Assembly: GCA_027563935.2 (NCBI GenBank)
Contig: CM050454.1
Span: forward strand, 6,476,001-6,540,000
Length of the DNA stretch: 64,000 bases
DNA from: Costus lasius
Lineage: Eukaryota; Streptophyta; Magnoliopsida; Zingiberales; Costaceae
Direction: 5' to 3'
A model generated the notes under the pieces. The model made no database searches, had not been told where the DNA came from, and saw nothing but the letters and a program-made list of their open reading frames with translations. Below are positions 45,643 through 55,737 of the stretch, one piece after another (the first letter of the stretch is position 1; every line of letters starts with the position of its first letter). A program made the position numbers and the translations under genes.

Positions 45643-46051
45643 CATTATTGTTGATCTTATATGCATATGTAAGGAATGCTCATGTAAAGTTTTTGATACA
45701 TTTATTGTGGAATTCCAATAAAATTGTTGCTTTTGTTAATTACCTGTTTCACATGTAAAGTTATGCATATTAAAGTGATGTGAATACAAGTGTTTTGAGG
45801 AATGAAGTGTTTCTTCATAGAAAAGTTTATTGAGAAATTACTGTTTATTCTCAATATCTAAAAGTTTAATTGAGTTGATTCTATTGTGGTACATGGAAGG
45901 AATCACATCAATAATGAGTGATGTGTGCCCGCCATGATTCGATAGAAGTAATTCAATGAAAGGACTTATAGATGATTGGATGTATGGTATTGATCAATTA
46001 AAGTCAAGTTGTGTTTAAACCTGTTTAGGACATATGAGTCAAGTGGGAGAT

Positions 46052-46821
46052 TGTTAGAAAATTTCCGTAATATGGATGCGCCGAAATTTTCTCCGTAATG
46101 TGGCTCACATGTGTACACGGTTTAGTATGGACAACTTGATCCAATCATGTTCGATTCGCTGATCGGACGGACCAGCTCGTGATGATGGAGTGGGTATGAT
46201 AGTGGGTCAGCGAATGGGTTAGTCAACCCTCACCCCTTCCTCTAATTGATTTAAAGGGAACCGGAATAAAAAATTATTTAGAATTGATTAGTCTTGGATA
46301 AGGATTAAAAGGAGTTAATTAATTAATTAATCGAGGACGTGAGTTAGAATACTAATTGTTTTATTCTATATAAGGGCTCTCTCACGTTTCTCTCAACCCT
46401 AACGAAATCCTCTCCTCTCTAACGCACGCAATTCGAGGCAGTTACTTTGTGTTCTTGTTTTGCAATTCCAATCGAAACGGCGGACGGCGATTTCTCTCCT
46501 CTATTATTTTCTTGCACGGTTTTCAAGAAAGATTAATTGTAAAGAGAGATTAATAGTGCTTTCGCTGAAAGGCTTCCGGATTACCTATTCCTGATCATCG
46601 AGGAGGAATTGAAAGGCAAAGGAAAGGGGTGAAAAGATATTCCCTACCATTTCCGTGAAGAAACTGTTTGCGATGGAGAAAGGTACGCGAAGTTATTCGT
46701 GTTTTAATCTAGTGTATAGCATAGGTTGATTAATTTGGTGTTACAAGATCCTTACATGCATTTACTGTTTTTTCGCTGCGCATGCTCTGAACTCTGATGC
46801 CGCATGTGTAAAGTTCCATCA
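46052..46821 (+). repeat. Element E 3' LTR
   Basis: 770 bp, matching 39783-40565 except a 13-bp shorter AT tract (near 46320) and about 11 transitions. It is followed by TAAAT. Confidence 0.95.
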
Positions 46822-46935
46822 TAAATAGCTCTCATTGTAGAATTTTTTTAAAATTTTTTCAACATCGTGGAATTTTTTTATAAAGGGGATGCTCAGGATT
46901 CTTGAGCAACGGGGGGTTGCTTATGAAATTTTTTC

Positions 46936-48267
46936 GGGTTTGCAGGAGGTGCGTAACGAGTATGCTATAAAACCAATCATTAGATATAGTTTTAGCATAT
47001 ATATTTTATGAAGTTCATATTTATATTTTAATAAAAATATTATCGTTATAACATTTACTTGATATATATTTAATATGAGTATTTATAAAAATGTTTCTAG
47101 AATAATATAATTATTCTTGAATTCTCTAGTCATGTATTACTGTGGAGAATAGTGATAATAATAATAGATTAATATATCTTATGATTAATGATAAGGAGTT
47201 ATTATGATATGAGATATAAAATCAAACACATAGATACTCATTAGAAAATGACGTACTATAATAAAAGTGTTGGCATCTTAAGTCATTTGATCAAATGAGA
47301 TTGAACATAAGCTGTGGTTAAATGAATCGATATGAGATAAAAGGTTAGATTATACAAGTGTGACATGTTATATTGCTCGTGTTCAATTTAGATATCAATG
47401 ATAAAATGATTAAACTATAGAGTAATATTATCACATAAAAGTTATGTTAGATCTTGAGGCTCTTATAACTTAGGAACAATGATATATAAGTGTTGCATTG
47501 CACACCAACACACCAAGAAACTTGCTGTAGAATTTTTTTTTTTCTAGTGGATTAATTTATCAATGATATCTCTAACATCCAACCTGAAATAGTAAAATAA
47601 CAATATAATACAATAACAAACAAACAGATATAAACTACACCCACACAAACTGGTGATCCACAAGTCTATTTATCTAACATGCTCCAAGAGAAGCACGCTA
47701 GAACTCAGAGGCAAAGTAGAGAATAACAAAAATATAGTGCATAATCGAAATATTGTAGTTCTGAATTAATATCATCGTAAACCTATATGACCAATATAGC
47801 ATATAATAAATCTAAAATACGCCATCAACATAAGTGTTATACAGATAATAAAATCTAAGAGCTGATCCAAGGTGGTCCGAAACCCAAAACTATGTAATAG
47901 AGTAGTCCCTATTGATAACTCCTTGGCTGTCCACTGATAGCCTGCTAGTATAGCGTCCTACACTCAGTCACCCCATCACACCGAAGCGACAATTGGAGTG
48001 ACAATAAAATCTAGGACCTCAAGCCCTAGGTTAACTAGCCATCTCGGTCTCAGTACTAGTACCCCGTCCGTCAACTAAGATTACGGAGATGATCACACAA
48101 TGTCTCATAAAATAAACACACAATAATATAAGATACACATCAATGTTTTATGCTAGACATCCAACCTTCAATATACACATATCATCGTAATAACAAATAA
48201 CTCATGTGCAATCATATTTAATCATTCATTATCATGTTCAACAAATATAGACCGAGTATAAGGCTAC
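46936..48267. other. AT-rich intergenic DNA, nothing recognised
   Basis: No ORF with family resemblance and no clear repeat termini. The stretch 47820-48110 is less AT-rich and could be old retrotransposon DNA, but I cannot assign it. Confidence 0.5.
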
Positions 48268-48390
48268 GTTCTGTTGGATGAAATCTACCATAAAAAGGAT
48301 GGAAAATGCAATGAATCTAGATAGCTTTCCATCTAAATTCATTGCATTTTCTATTCTTTCTATGGTGAATTTCATCCAACATAACAGAAC
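48268..48390. mobile_element. 123-bp foldback MITE
   Basis: GTTCTGTTGGATGAAATCTA at the left pairs with the complement of ATTTCATCCAACATAACAGAAC at the right. Inner arms GGAAAATGCAATGAATCTAGA and TCTAAATTCATTGCATTTTC also pair. The unit is almost wholly self-complementary. No coding content. Confidence 0.8.
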
Positions 48391-48559
48391 AATAATTAAC
48401 AATCATGAATCGCAATAGAAAAGTCTCACTAACTAGCAGTTGACACTGTAACAAAAGAGTAAATAAGATCTCTATCTCAAAACAGCAAAATCAACGGCTC
48501 TAAGATTAAGTCAAAACCTCACAAAATTTTAGTCAATAAGTCCTAGGCAAAATAGTCAC

Positions 48560-49270
48560 TATATAAGTCAAATGTGTCTGACGGAAGCCAAAGGATCGCT
48601 GGTCGGCGCGCTGACGTCCAAACCCTAGCTCGCTGGATGAAATAGAAGGGCAGGGCAGCAGATCAAAGCCAGAGCAGACCGTCGGTGCCAGAAAGAGAAG
48701 AAAGAGATAGCCGTCACCGGCGCCGGGAGAGAAGGGAGACGCGCAGGAGCTCGCGCGCTCGTCGCCGGACGAAAACCGCCAGAGGAGAAAGATGCGGCGT
48801 CGGAACTCGTCGCTGGAGACTCGGCCTGGCGTCGCCGGCGCAGAAACTCGCCAGAGCACAGTGTTTACTGGACGTGGGAGAGAAGGGAGATGCGCAGGAG
48901 CTTGCGCGCTCATCGCCGAACGTAAACTGCTATAAATCACCCCTGTTCCTCTTTTCGTCTCTGCCAAAATCAGAGCAGCGAGTGGGGGACGCTTTAGAAA
49001 AAAAATTTCGTGCAAAGGCAGTGGCAGACGAAGAGGGCTAGAGTTCACCGGAGATCGTCGCCGGATATTGCAATAGCGTCGACGGAGAGAGCCAGAGATC
49101 ACCAAAGATCATCGACGGAGAGGGCCAAAGATCATTGAAGATCGCCTCCAATGGGGTTGAGAGAGACGAAAAGGGCTATAGTTGGCTGGAAATCGCGTCG
49201 ATGATGATAACAGCATGGAGTGTGGGAGAAATTTTGACGTAAAGAGTGGGGTTGTGAAAATTTAAAATTT
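48560..49270. repeat. GC-rich block with a ~55-bp direct repeat
   Basis: 'gagagaagggagacgcgcag' and the ~35 bases after it (48726-48780) recur at 48876-48930 with about ten changes. Frames on both strands are open for 100-190 codons, but composition alone explains this (Arg/Ser-rich); I see no protein family. It may be part of an old LTR. Confidence 0.5.
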
Positions 49271-49599
49271 AACCCTCATTAAGAAGTCAAATGGTAACGT
49301 TGACTAGAAAGATTAAAAATTTTCTCTCCGTTAACACAGGATTAGGTAACTTAAGAACATATGATTTGACCCTTTTCGTATAATGGGCTACGCATGTCTA
49401 AAAAGGCTAACGTGTACACAGTAACCTGTCGCGTCAATCATTTTTTTCACTGTTCCGCCACGCGTAACATTCAGAGAGCGGCTCCAACAAAAACCTATAA
49501 TCCAAATTGGAAATGTTTAATCTTAATGTCTTGTTCGAGTAGGAGAATGGTCAGAATCACCATTAAAATGAAGGTATTTCTAAGATCGATCAATCACGC

Positions 49600-51282
49600 A
49601 TGGACTCTGTTTCTGAGATGACTTCTGACGTTGCGGCAGCGCTGCTCTTCGTCTTCTTCCCCTTGATCATCTTAGTTTGTCTATGGAGGAGCAAGGGGAA
49701 GGCAGTCAATGAAGCGCCGGAACCATCGGGCCGTCTGCCGGTGATCGGCCATTTGCATTTGCTACGCCGGGGCCAAAAGCCGCTCTTCGAAATCCTCGAG
49801 CAAATGGCGGACAGGCACGGCCCTGTTTTCATGCTCCGCCTCGGCACGCAACGCAAGCTCATCCTCTGCAACTGGACGGCGGCCAAGGACTGCCTCCTCA
49901 CCCATGATAAAGTCGTCGCCACCCGCCCGCGGACCTTTTCCGGCAAGTATTTGGGCTACAACTACGCCATGCTCGGCTTCGCGCCTTACGGCGAGTATTG
50001 GCGCTCCGTCCGCAAGATAACCATGGAGCTGCTGCTCTCAAGCGCGCGCGTCGAGATGCTAGCGAAGGCGAGGGAAGCGGAAATCGACGCGTGGACTCGG
50101 GAAATGCTTGAGCTGTGGCGGAGGAACGAGCGGAGGCCGGCGAGGGTGGATATCTGCCGTCTGATGCGCGCGATCTCCAACAACACCGTGTGTCGTGCTG
50201 TTGTCGGCAAGCGGTATTTTGGGTCCTGCGGCGGCGGTTCTAGCGATGCCTTGCGGTTTAGCAAGGCAATTGACGACTTCGTGCACGAGCTGCTCGTCGG
50301 CTTCGTTCCGGTCATGGCCGACGCGATCCCTTTTCTGCGGCCGGTGATGGATTGGCAGGGGCACGAGACGAAGATGCGGTCTGCTGCGCGAGAAGTGGAT
50401 GCGGTGATGGCGGAGCTCCTGGAGGAGCACCGGCAGAAGCGGCGGCTCGCGGCCGATGCTGACTCTGACTTCATGGACGCGATGCTGGGCATAATGGAGA
50501 ACAACGAGTTCTCCGGTGTGGAACGTGACACAGTCATCAAAGCCACTGCTCTCGTAAGCATTTTACAATTTTTTTGGTGCATTTTGGACACATTTCTTTC
50601 TTTTGACTATAACAGTATGTTTGTGCCATTAAAGAATCTAATAATTGGCGGTGCCGACAACCCTGCAACTATCACGACGCGGACGCTAGCTCTACTCTTG
50701 CGACATCCAGAAGCTTTGAAGCGTGTGCAAGAGGAGCTGGACTTGCACGTCGGCAGGGAGCGGCGCGTGGACGAGTCGGGCGCCAAGAAGCTGGTGTACC
50801 TCCACGCCGCCGTCAAGGAAGCGTTCCGGCTTTACCCGCCGGCCCCTCTGCTTATCACCCGCGAGGCTACGGCCGACTGCGAGATCGGCGGGTTCCACTG
50901 CGCCGCCGGCACGCACGTGCTTGTGCACGTGCGGAAGTTGCAGCGGGACCCCAGCGTGTGGGGATACGACTCCATGGAGTTCAGGCCGGAAAGGTTCCTC
51001 CCTCCGTCGCAGCACGCTGGAGTGGATGTGCGGGGGCAGCACCTGGAGCTCATCCCGTTCGGAGCCGGCAGGAGGGCGTGCCCCGGTGTGGCCTTCTCCA
51101 TGCAGCTCGTGCATATTACTCTCGCTCGACTGATTCAGGGGTTTGAGATGGAGGTGGCCGGGGCCGGAAGCGTAGAGGGAATGGGCGGCGGTGATGGTAT
51201 CGATCTTTTATTCACTGCCCATAATGCCCCGCTGGAGCTTGTCGTCACCCCGCGCCTTCGTGATGCTCTCTATTATGACTAA
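49600..51282 (+). CDS. CYP82-like cytochrome P450 monooxygenase, one intron
   Basis: Exons 49600-50553 and 50635-51282 give 533 aa; the 81-bp intron 50554-50634 (GTAAGC..TAAAG) sits at the usual A-type P450 position in phase 0. Features: N-terminal membrane anchor (about residues 10-28), proline-rich hinge PEPSGRLPVIGHLH, the GYNYAMLGFAPYGEYWR segment typical of CYP82, ExxR (Glu380, Arg383), FRPERF, and the heme loop PFGAGRRACPG with Cys467. The I-helix reads GGADNPAT (323-330) instead of the usual GG-x-D-T-T/S, so the oxygen-activating Thr position is Pro. It should sit in the ER membrane and use NADPH-P450 reductase; the substrate cannot be told. Third codon positions are strongly GC-rich, unlike RHF2A and SMG1. 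An alternative acceptor at 50615 is out of phase. Confidence 0.9.
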   Translation: MDSVSEMTSDVAAALLFVFFPLIILVCLWRSKGKAVNEAPEPSGRLPVIGHLHLLRRGQKPLFEILEQMADRHGPVFMLRLGTQRKLILCNWTAAKDCLLTHDKVVATRPRTFSGKYLGYNYAMLGFAPYGEYWRSVRKITMELLLSSARVEMLAKAREAEIDAWTREMLELWRRNERRPARVDICRLMRAISNNTVCRAVVGKRYFGSCGGGSSDALRFSKAIDDFVHELLVGFVPVMADAIPFLRPVMDWQGHETKMRSAAREVDAVMAELLEEHRQKRRLAADADSDFMDAMLGIMENNEFSGVERDTVIKATALVSILQFFWCILDTFLSFDYNSMFVPLKNLIIGGADNPATITTRTLALLLRHPEALKRVQEELDLHVGRERRVDESGAKKLVYLHAAVKEAFRLYPPAPLLITREATADCEIGGFHCAAGTHVLVHVRKLQRDPSVWGYDSMEFRPERFLPPSQHAGVDVRGQHLELIPFGAGRRACPGVAFSMQLVHITLARLIQGFEMEVAGAGSVEGMGGGDGIDLLFTAHNAPLELVVTPRLRDALYYD

Positions 51283-51300
51283 AATTATTGATCTCAACCT

Positions 51301-51433
51301 TTATTATTACTATTGTGTTTTTTTGTGTTTTTTTGTTTATGCTAGGGTGGATTTGGAAGTTTATATTATTACTATTGTGTTTTTTTGTCTATGTTAGGGT
51401 GGATTTGAAAGTTTATATTATTACTATTGTGCT
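51301..51433. repeat. Tandem duplication after the P450 gene
   Basis: The block 'ttattactattgtgttttttt' followed by 'agggtggatttggaagtttat' occurs twice and starts a third time (about 51302, 51362, 51418), directly after the stop codon; probably within the 3'UTR. Confidence 0.8.
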
Positions 51434-51488
51434 ATGGTTATCATGATTTTGTTTTGTAATGAAAGCGAAATTTAAACCAATCTCTTAT

Positions 51489-52989
51489 TGTTAGGCCATG
51501 GCCAAAATTGGGCGCGGCCCAATTTCAGCCTAAGCCCAACCAGCCCAGCCCATTTAACCTACCTAAGCGGGTTGGATGGAAATGGGGGTCGGATCGGGCG
51601 CCTGCCCAGATCCATTCGTTCTCCAACGGGCGAAACTCAATTGCCCGCGCGGAGTTTGCGTGACGGACGCGGCGACGTCGCGTCCGTGTGGGCGCGTCAG
51701 TGAAGGCAGGTGGCTGGCTCGGACATCGGGGAGAGAAGAAGGAAAAAGACGACGTCGTCGTCTTCGGGTGACAGAGGAACACTTCGTGGCGACATTGAGT
51801 TCCTCCCCGACCTCCCCTCTCCCGACGTCGACGACCTCGTCGGCTACCTCTTTGAGCTCATTCTCGTGGAACCGGTGGTGCGGGTGGGTGGAGCGGTTCG
51901 CGAGGAGCACCCGGTCTCTCCCTCCTTTTTCATCTTCTCCGGCGTCGTCGCTGCCGCGTCGCCGACCTCACTTTCGGACTGCCTTGGAAGGCACAGAAAG
52001 CTACCGCGTCATCACATAGAAGGAGCCGGCGAGTTCGCCGAGGTACCTATTCGCCGCTTCGGCGCCTTCTGGCCCTCCGTCCCGGGAGATCGCTTCTTCC
52101 CGGCGACACCTTTCTTCTTTACTGTTGTCTACGTATGCATGTGTGAGATGGCCGAGTTTTCAAGCTCCTCACGGCGAGCCCCTCTCCTCTCCATCGAGAG
52201 TCCTGGTTCGCCTGCGTGCAAAAATTCCCAAGTTCGGCTCGCCTATGCGCGAGTGGTTGGTCGGCGTTGTTCTGCCTGCGTGCGGACCCCTCTTATCTCT
52301 TCTTCTCCGGCAGCTTTGGTGACGTCCGGACTCGGTTGCCCCTCCCCCGGCTCTTCGATAGTGTCCGCGTGAAGTTTAGGGAGGCAACGGATGTCCCCTC
52401 TCGGCCCACTTCCGTCTTCTTCCCCCAGTGCGAATGAAGCCACCACAGCCCCGCCATTCTAGAGACTCGTTGTTGCCGTCACTTGGTGGCTCCTTTCCTC
52501 GGCCCGCTGTACGTGACAACCTGCTGGCCGCCCTCTGAGTACTCCGCTGTGCGAACGGACCTTCCGTTTGTCGGCGAGGGAGAACGGGCCTCCCGTTTGT
52601 TTCCTTCTTTCTTGTGGTTCGTGGGATCACAGTGGGTGTGGTGGTTCGGTCCGTCCCTTTTTCCAGCGTACGACGTCGATGGAAGGAGCGGCAGACAACG
52701 GTGGCTCCGACGTCCTTGGCGCCAGCGTCTTCGTTGCTGTGCTTCCAATTGTTGTAGGCTTGATCCGACGCGGACGGATCCGTTCGGGTTAGCTTTGGGT
52801 TGGACGGCAGAGATCCACATTGAGTCCCTGGCCCGGCTGGGAGATGGTCCGAGCGATCGTCTCCGCCGATCACGCCCAACCCCGCGGTTTCGACCATAGT
52901 GCCCCTGTGTGGGCGTGTATGGACTCGAGTCAAGCGTTGACTCACGTGTATTCTGTTAAAATCGAATTACAGTAAACATGGGCGTGACA
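51489..52989 (-). mobile_element. GC-rich solo LTR
   Basis: 1501 bp bounded by TG (51489) and CA (52989) and flanked by the perfect 5-bp duplication CTTAT (51484-51488 and 52990-52994). Read on the - strand it begins TGTCACGCCC, a common plant Ty3 LTR start. There is no internal region or second copy, so this is a solo LTR left by recombination. Overlapping open frames of up to 220 codons on both strands are composition effects; none resembles a known protein. Confidence 0.8.
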
Positions 52990-53111
52990 CTTATTACTAA
53001 CAACTAAAATCCGAACTATCTTTGTGTTTTGGGTGGCGTTCTTACAATTGGGTGTTGTCGTGATAAGATCTTGTGTGTTGTCCCAATTGGGTGCAATACA
53101 CCAAACGATAA

Positions 53112-53367
53112 ACTAAAGTTACTACTGCTTGTTGTTGATATACGGGTCGTTTAGCGCAGTTGTTTAGCTGTTTCTACTAAAGTTACTACTACTTATTGTT
53201 GATATACGGGTCGTTTGGCGTAGCTGTTTAGCTGTTTCTACTAAAGTTACTACTACTTGTTGTTGATATACGGGTCGTTTGGCGTAGCTGTTTAGCTGTT
53301 TCTACTAAAGTTACTACTACTTGTTGTTGATATACGGGTCGTTTGGCGCAGCTGTTTAGCTGTTTCT
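53112..53367. repeat. Four tandem copies of a 64-bp unit
   Basis: Units start at 53112, 53176, 53240 and 53304, each 'actaaagttactactactt..' to '..gctgtttagctgtttct', with one to five differences. Each unit contains GGGTCGTTTGGCG, which resembles the inverted-repeat end of the surrounding element. Confidence 0.97.
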
Positions 53368-53582
53368 ACTAGTCGTAAAAATAGATTTTTAAAAGTTTGG
53401 GTATTTGGGTGTTAGCTTATGGGTTTGGAGCTGCTTCCTTGAGAAGTTTGCCACCTCCTATTTCCTAGTCAAAGCTACTGATTGGTCAAAAAATTAATTT
53501 TATCGAAACACTTTTAAATTTTTCTAGCTAGTTATTTTTCAATCAGTAAAAATTAAAAGTTTTAACTACACTAAACGACCCC
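53142..53582. mobile_element. MITE-like element with amplified terminus
   Basis: Left GGGTCGTTTAGCGCAG (from about 53143) and right CTACACTAAACGACCCC (ending about 53582) are inverted repeats. The left end has been multiplied as the 64-bp array. No coding content; TSD unclear. Confidence 0.5.
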
Positions 53583-54061
53583 ATAGTTGAAAGAAGAGAA
53601 TTTAATGAGATAGAGCACAACATGGTTGAAATGTTGAAGTTAGGAAATCCAACATATGAGATCATATCATACTAAAAGGATATCAATAAAGTTCTTAAAA
53701 AGTTCAAAAATGCAATGCCACCTGAGTTGTTAAAAAAGCTAACTCTCATCCTGGTGGGCATAGATATACTGCAGCAAGGACTTGATGCCAAGTAATTCCA
53801 TATAAATGGCACGGAGCCGTTGTGTACAACGAAACAGCCAAGGAGCATATGGGATTATGATCACGAACAAAGGTATCCAATACCACCATCTCGGGAAATA
53901 TTTTTTAGGCAAGGGGCTGCCGAGAAATTTTTTTTTTTTCGGCAGTGCTCTCTAGGATTCAAATACCGAATTTTAAAATATTCAGATTTTATGAATATTA
54001 AAATACAATCAACCCCATTAATGTTTTATTATATATTTTTTTTTTATATTCACGATCTTGT
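53583..54061. other. Intergenic, nothing recognised
   Basis: AT-rich with one small imperfect palindrome (GGGGCTGCCGAGAAATTTT..TTTCGGCAG, about 53910-53946). No gene. Confidence 0.5.
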
Positions 54062-54540
54062 TTTCATGATCATGCGAGTTGTATCTACGATCATGCAGAT
54101 TATATTTATGATTTTGTTTTAATATCCACGATTATGCAGGCTGTATCCAAGATCATATAGGTTATATCTATGATCATGCAGGTTGCATCTATGATCATAT
54201 AGGCTATATCCACGAGCATGCAAGCTGTATCCATGATTATTTAGGCTGTATCCACAATCATGTAGACTGTATTCACAATTATGTAGGCTGTATCCATAAT
54301 TTTTTTTAATATTCATGATTATGCAGACTGTATCCACGATCTTTTTTAATATCCACGATTATGTAGGTTGTATCGACGATCTTTTTTTAATATCTACGAT
54401 CATGTAGGCTATACCCACAATCATGAAGACTATATCCATGATCTTTCTTTAATATCCACGATCATGTAGACTTTATATCTACGATTATGCAGACTGTATT
54501 CATAATTTTTTTTAATATCCACGATTATACAAACTGTATC
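54062..54540. repeat. 21-bp minisatellite
   Basis: Consensus 'atccacgatcatgtaggctgt'-like 21-bp units. Eight units are in strict 21-bp register at 54124-54291, with looser copies on both sides broken by T-rich runs. Because 21 is a multiple of 3, the - strand has a 72-codon frame of heptapeptides like GYSLHDH; this is a by-product of the period. Confidence 0.93.
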
Positions 54541-54789
54541 CACGATTTTTTTAAATATATTATAAATAAATATTAATTATAGATAAATATTAATTATAAA
54601 TAAAATATCTATTATAAATAAATATTTAATAGAAACAAATATCTTTTACAAATAACTATAGTGATAGGTAATGGAGCATTAATAGGATTAACTATTTTTT
54701 GAGATTTGCAAAATCTTTGTGCTTCAAAATTTGATACTCAAATCCTAGGGTTTTCGATGTTGCTGAAGAAATCCCCTTGTCTAAGAAAT

Positions 54790-54870
54790 TTTTCCCCATC
54801 TCAGTATCTGGGTGCTAGGCTCCATCCACATTAATCTTCAACCAACCTGCATAAGGTTTGACTAAAGAAG
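54790..54870 (-). pseudogene. Possible LINE RNase H fragment
   Basis: On the - strand the frame KPYAGWLKINVDGA, then a stop, resembles the start of the RNase H domain at the end of plant LINE ORF2. Flanking sequence to 55130 shows no further clear match. Small and decayed. Confidence 0.35.
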
Positions 54871-55144
54871 AAAAAGGTGTTTGTATGGTTGTCATAGAAT
54901 CTTATTATCTCCACACCATCAACCTTATCTTACATCGGCAAAAACCCCCACCGAGTCATACGCACTAGCTGCTCTTGGAGGTTGACTTTCTTCGTTCTAG
55001 AATTAAACATTGTACTCTCCTTTGTTTTCGGTAAGAGGAACGAATCAGACAGCACACTCGTTAGCTACCTTTGCTGGGAAACATTTTGTTTGTAACAACT
55101 GGTCCTCTATTTGGCCAGATGAACTTTCTTATATCTTGACCGTA

Positions 55145-55571
55145 GACTTAGGACATGTTTGATCTCACTGTTAATAGCTTTATAACTATACTAAACTGTA
55201 CTGTGTTGCACTATATTCTATTGTCAAAATTTATAAGATGTTTGGTTAATAGCTTTTTAACTAATATCAAAATTTAAAATAATAAATAAATATTATTTTA
55301 AATTATTTAAAATAATAATATATTTTATTTTTCTTTAGTATGAAAATTTTGAATTATTTAAAATAATAATACTTAAAATTTTAAATGAAATAATGAAAAT
55401 TACTTTTTTGAAGAAGTAGAAGCTGCAAAAGCATCAAATTGTAGCTTTTTAACTTCTCCTTTTTTTGTTACTTTTTTCTGCTTCTGCTTTTCATTACCAA
55501 ACAATTTTCTTTCTGCTTTCTGCTTAAAAGCTAATTAAAAGCAGCTTAAAAGCGGGGCCAAACAGGCCCTT
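55145..55571. mobile_element. MITE-like element with TGTTTGG-type ends
   Basis: Left GGACATGTTTGATC..TTAATAGCTTT and right AAAGC..GGGGCCAAACAGGCCC are imperfect inverted repeats. The interior is AT-rich and non-coding. The outer bases CTTA on both sides could be part of the duplication. Confidence 0.45.
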
Positions 55572-55737
55572 AAGCTTCGTTTGGCGCCGCTTTTTAGGGC
55601 GCTGCTCTCATTGACCACTTTTTGACTAGCAGATCCACCTATATAAAAATTACACTTTTTAGAAGCTAAAAAGATCCAACTTCTGCTGATAGTTGGCGCT
55701 TTCCACCTATCCGAAAACACCACCAAATGGGGCTTTG
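55572..55737. mobile_element. Second small MITE-like element
   Basis: GCTTCGTTTGGCGCCGC at the left pairs imperfectly with CACCACCAAATGGGGC at the right; inner arms CTTTTTAGAAGC and GCTAAAAAG also pair. It directly adjoins the previous element. Confidence 0.4.

Larger units (their letters stand above)
39783..46821 (+). mobile_element. Copia LTR retrotransposon E, apparently intact
   Basis: 7039 bp with 5' LTR 39783-40565, PBS 40568-40579, an open gag-pol, purine tract AAGTGGGAGAT (46041-46051), 3' LTR 46052-46821, and TSD TAAAT (39778-39782 and 46822-46826). The LTRs differ, by my reading, at about 11 positions, all transitions, plus one 13-bp gap, so it is the youngest large insertion in the window. 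All required domains are present without stops. Confidence 0.95.
39531..46935. mobile_element. Long palindromic foldback element (MITE), interrupted by Copia E
   Basis: Left half 39531-39782 and right half 46822-46935, joined by removing element E, form one long inverted repeat. GCTATCTATGGACACCAA (about 39618) pairs with TTGGTGTCCATAAATAGC across E. ATCGTGGATTTTGGATGTATC pairs with its complement at about 39737-39760. CACGATG..CTACAATGAGAG pairs with CTCTCATTGTAG..CATCGTG on the right. TGAGCAATGCCC pairs with GGGGATGCTCA. The central loop is about 28 bp. No coding content; TSD not clear. Confidence 0.7.

Noticed and set aside
48533..49105. ORFs of 190 (-) and 118 (+) codons
   Set aside because: Mutually overlapping, Arg/Ser-rich, no family motif, and they cover an internal direct repeat.
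50059..51133. Antisense and alternate-frame ORFs within the P450
   Set aside because: Shadows caused by high GC in third codon positions.
49600..51282. P450 as a single unspliced 560-aa ORF
   Set aside because: The extra 27 residues fall at the standard A-type P450 intron position, with GT and AG borders and AT-rich content; removing them restores the family alignment.
51576..52945. Several overlapping ORFs of 110-220 codons
   Set aside because: They lie inside a GC-rich solo LTR with exact borders; low-complexity Arg/Ser/Pro content and open frames on both strands reflect composition.
54119..54337. 72-aa heptapeptide-repeat protein
   Set aside because: Explained by the 21-bp minisatellite period; no start context or conservation evidence.
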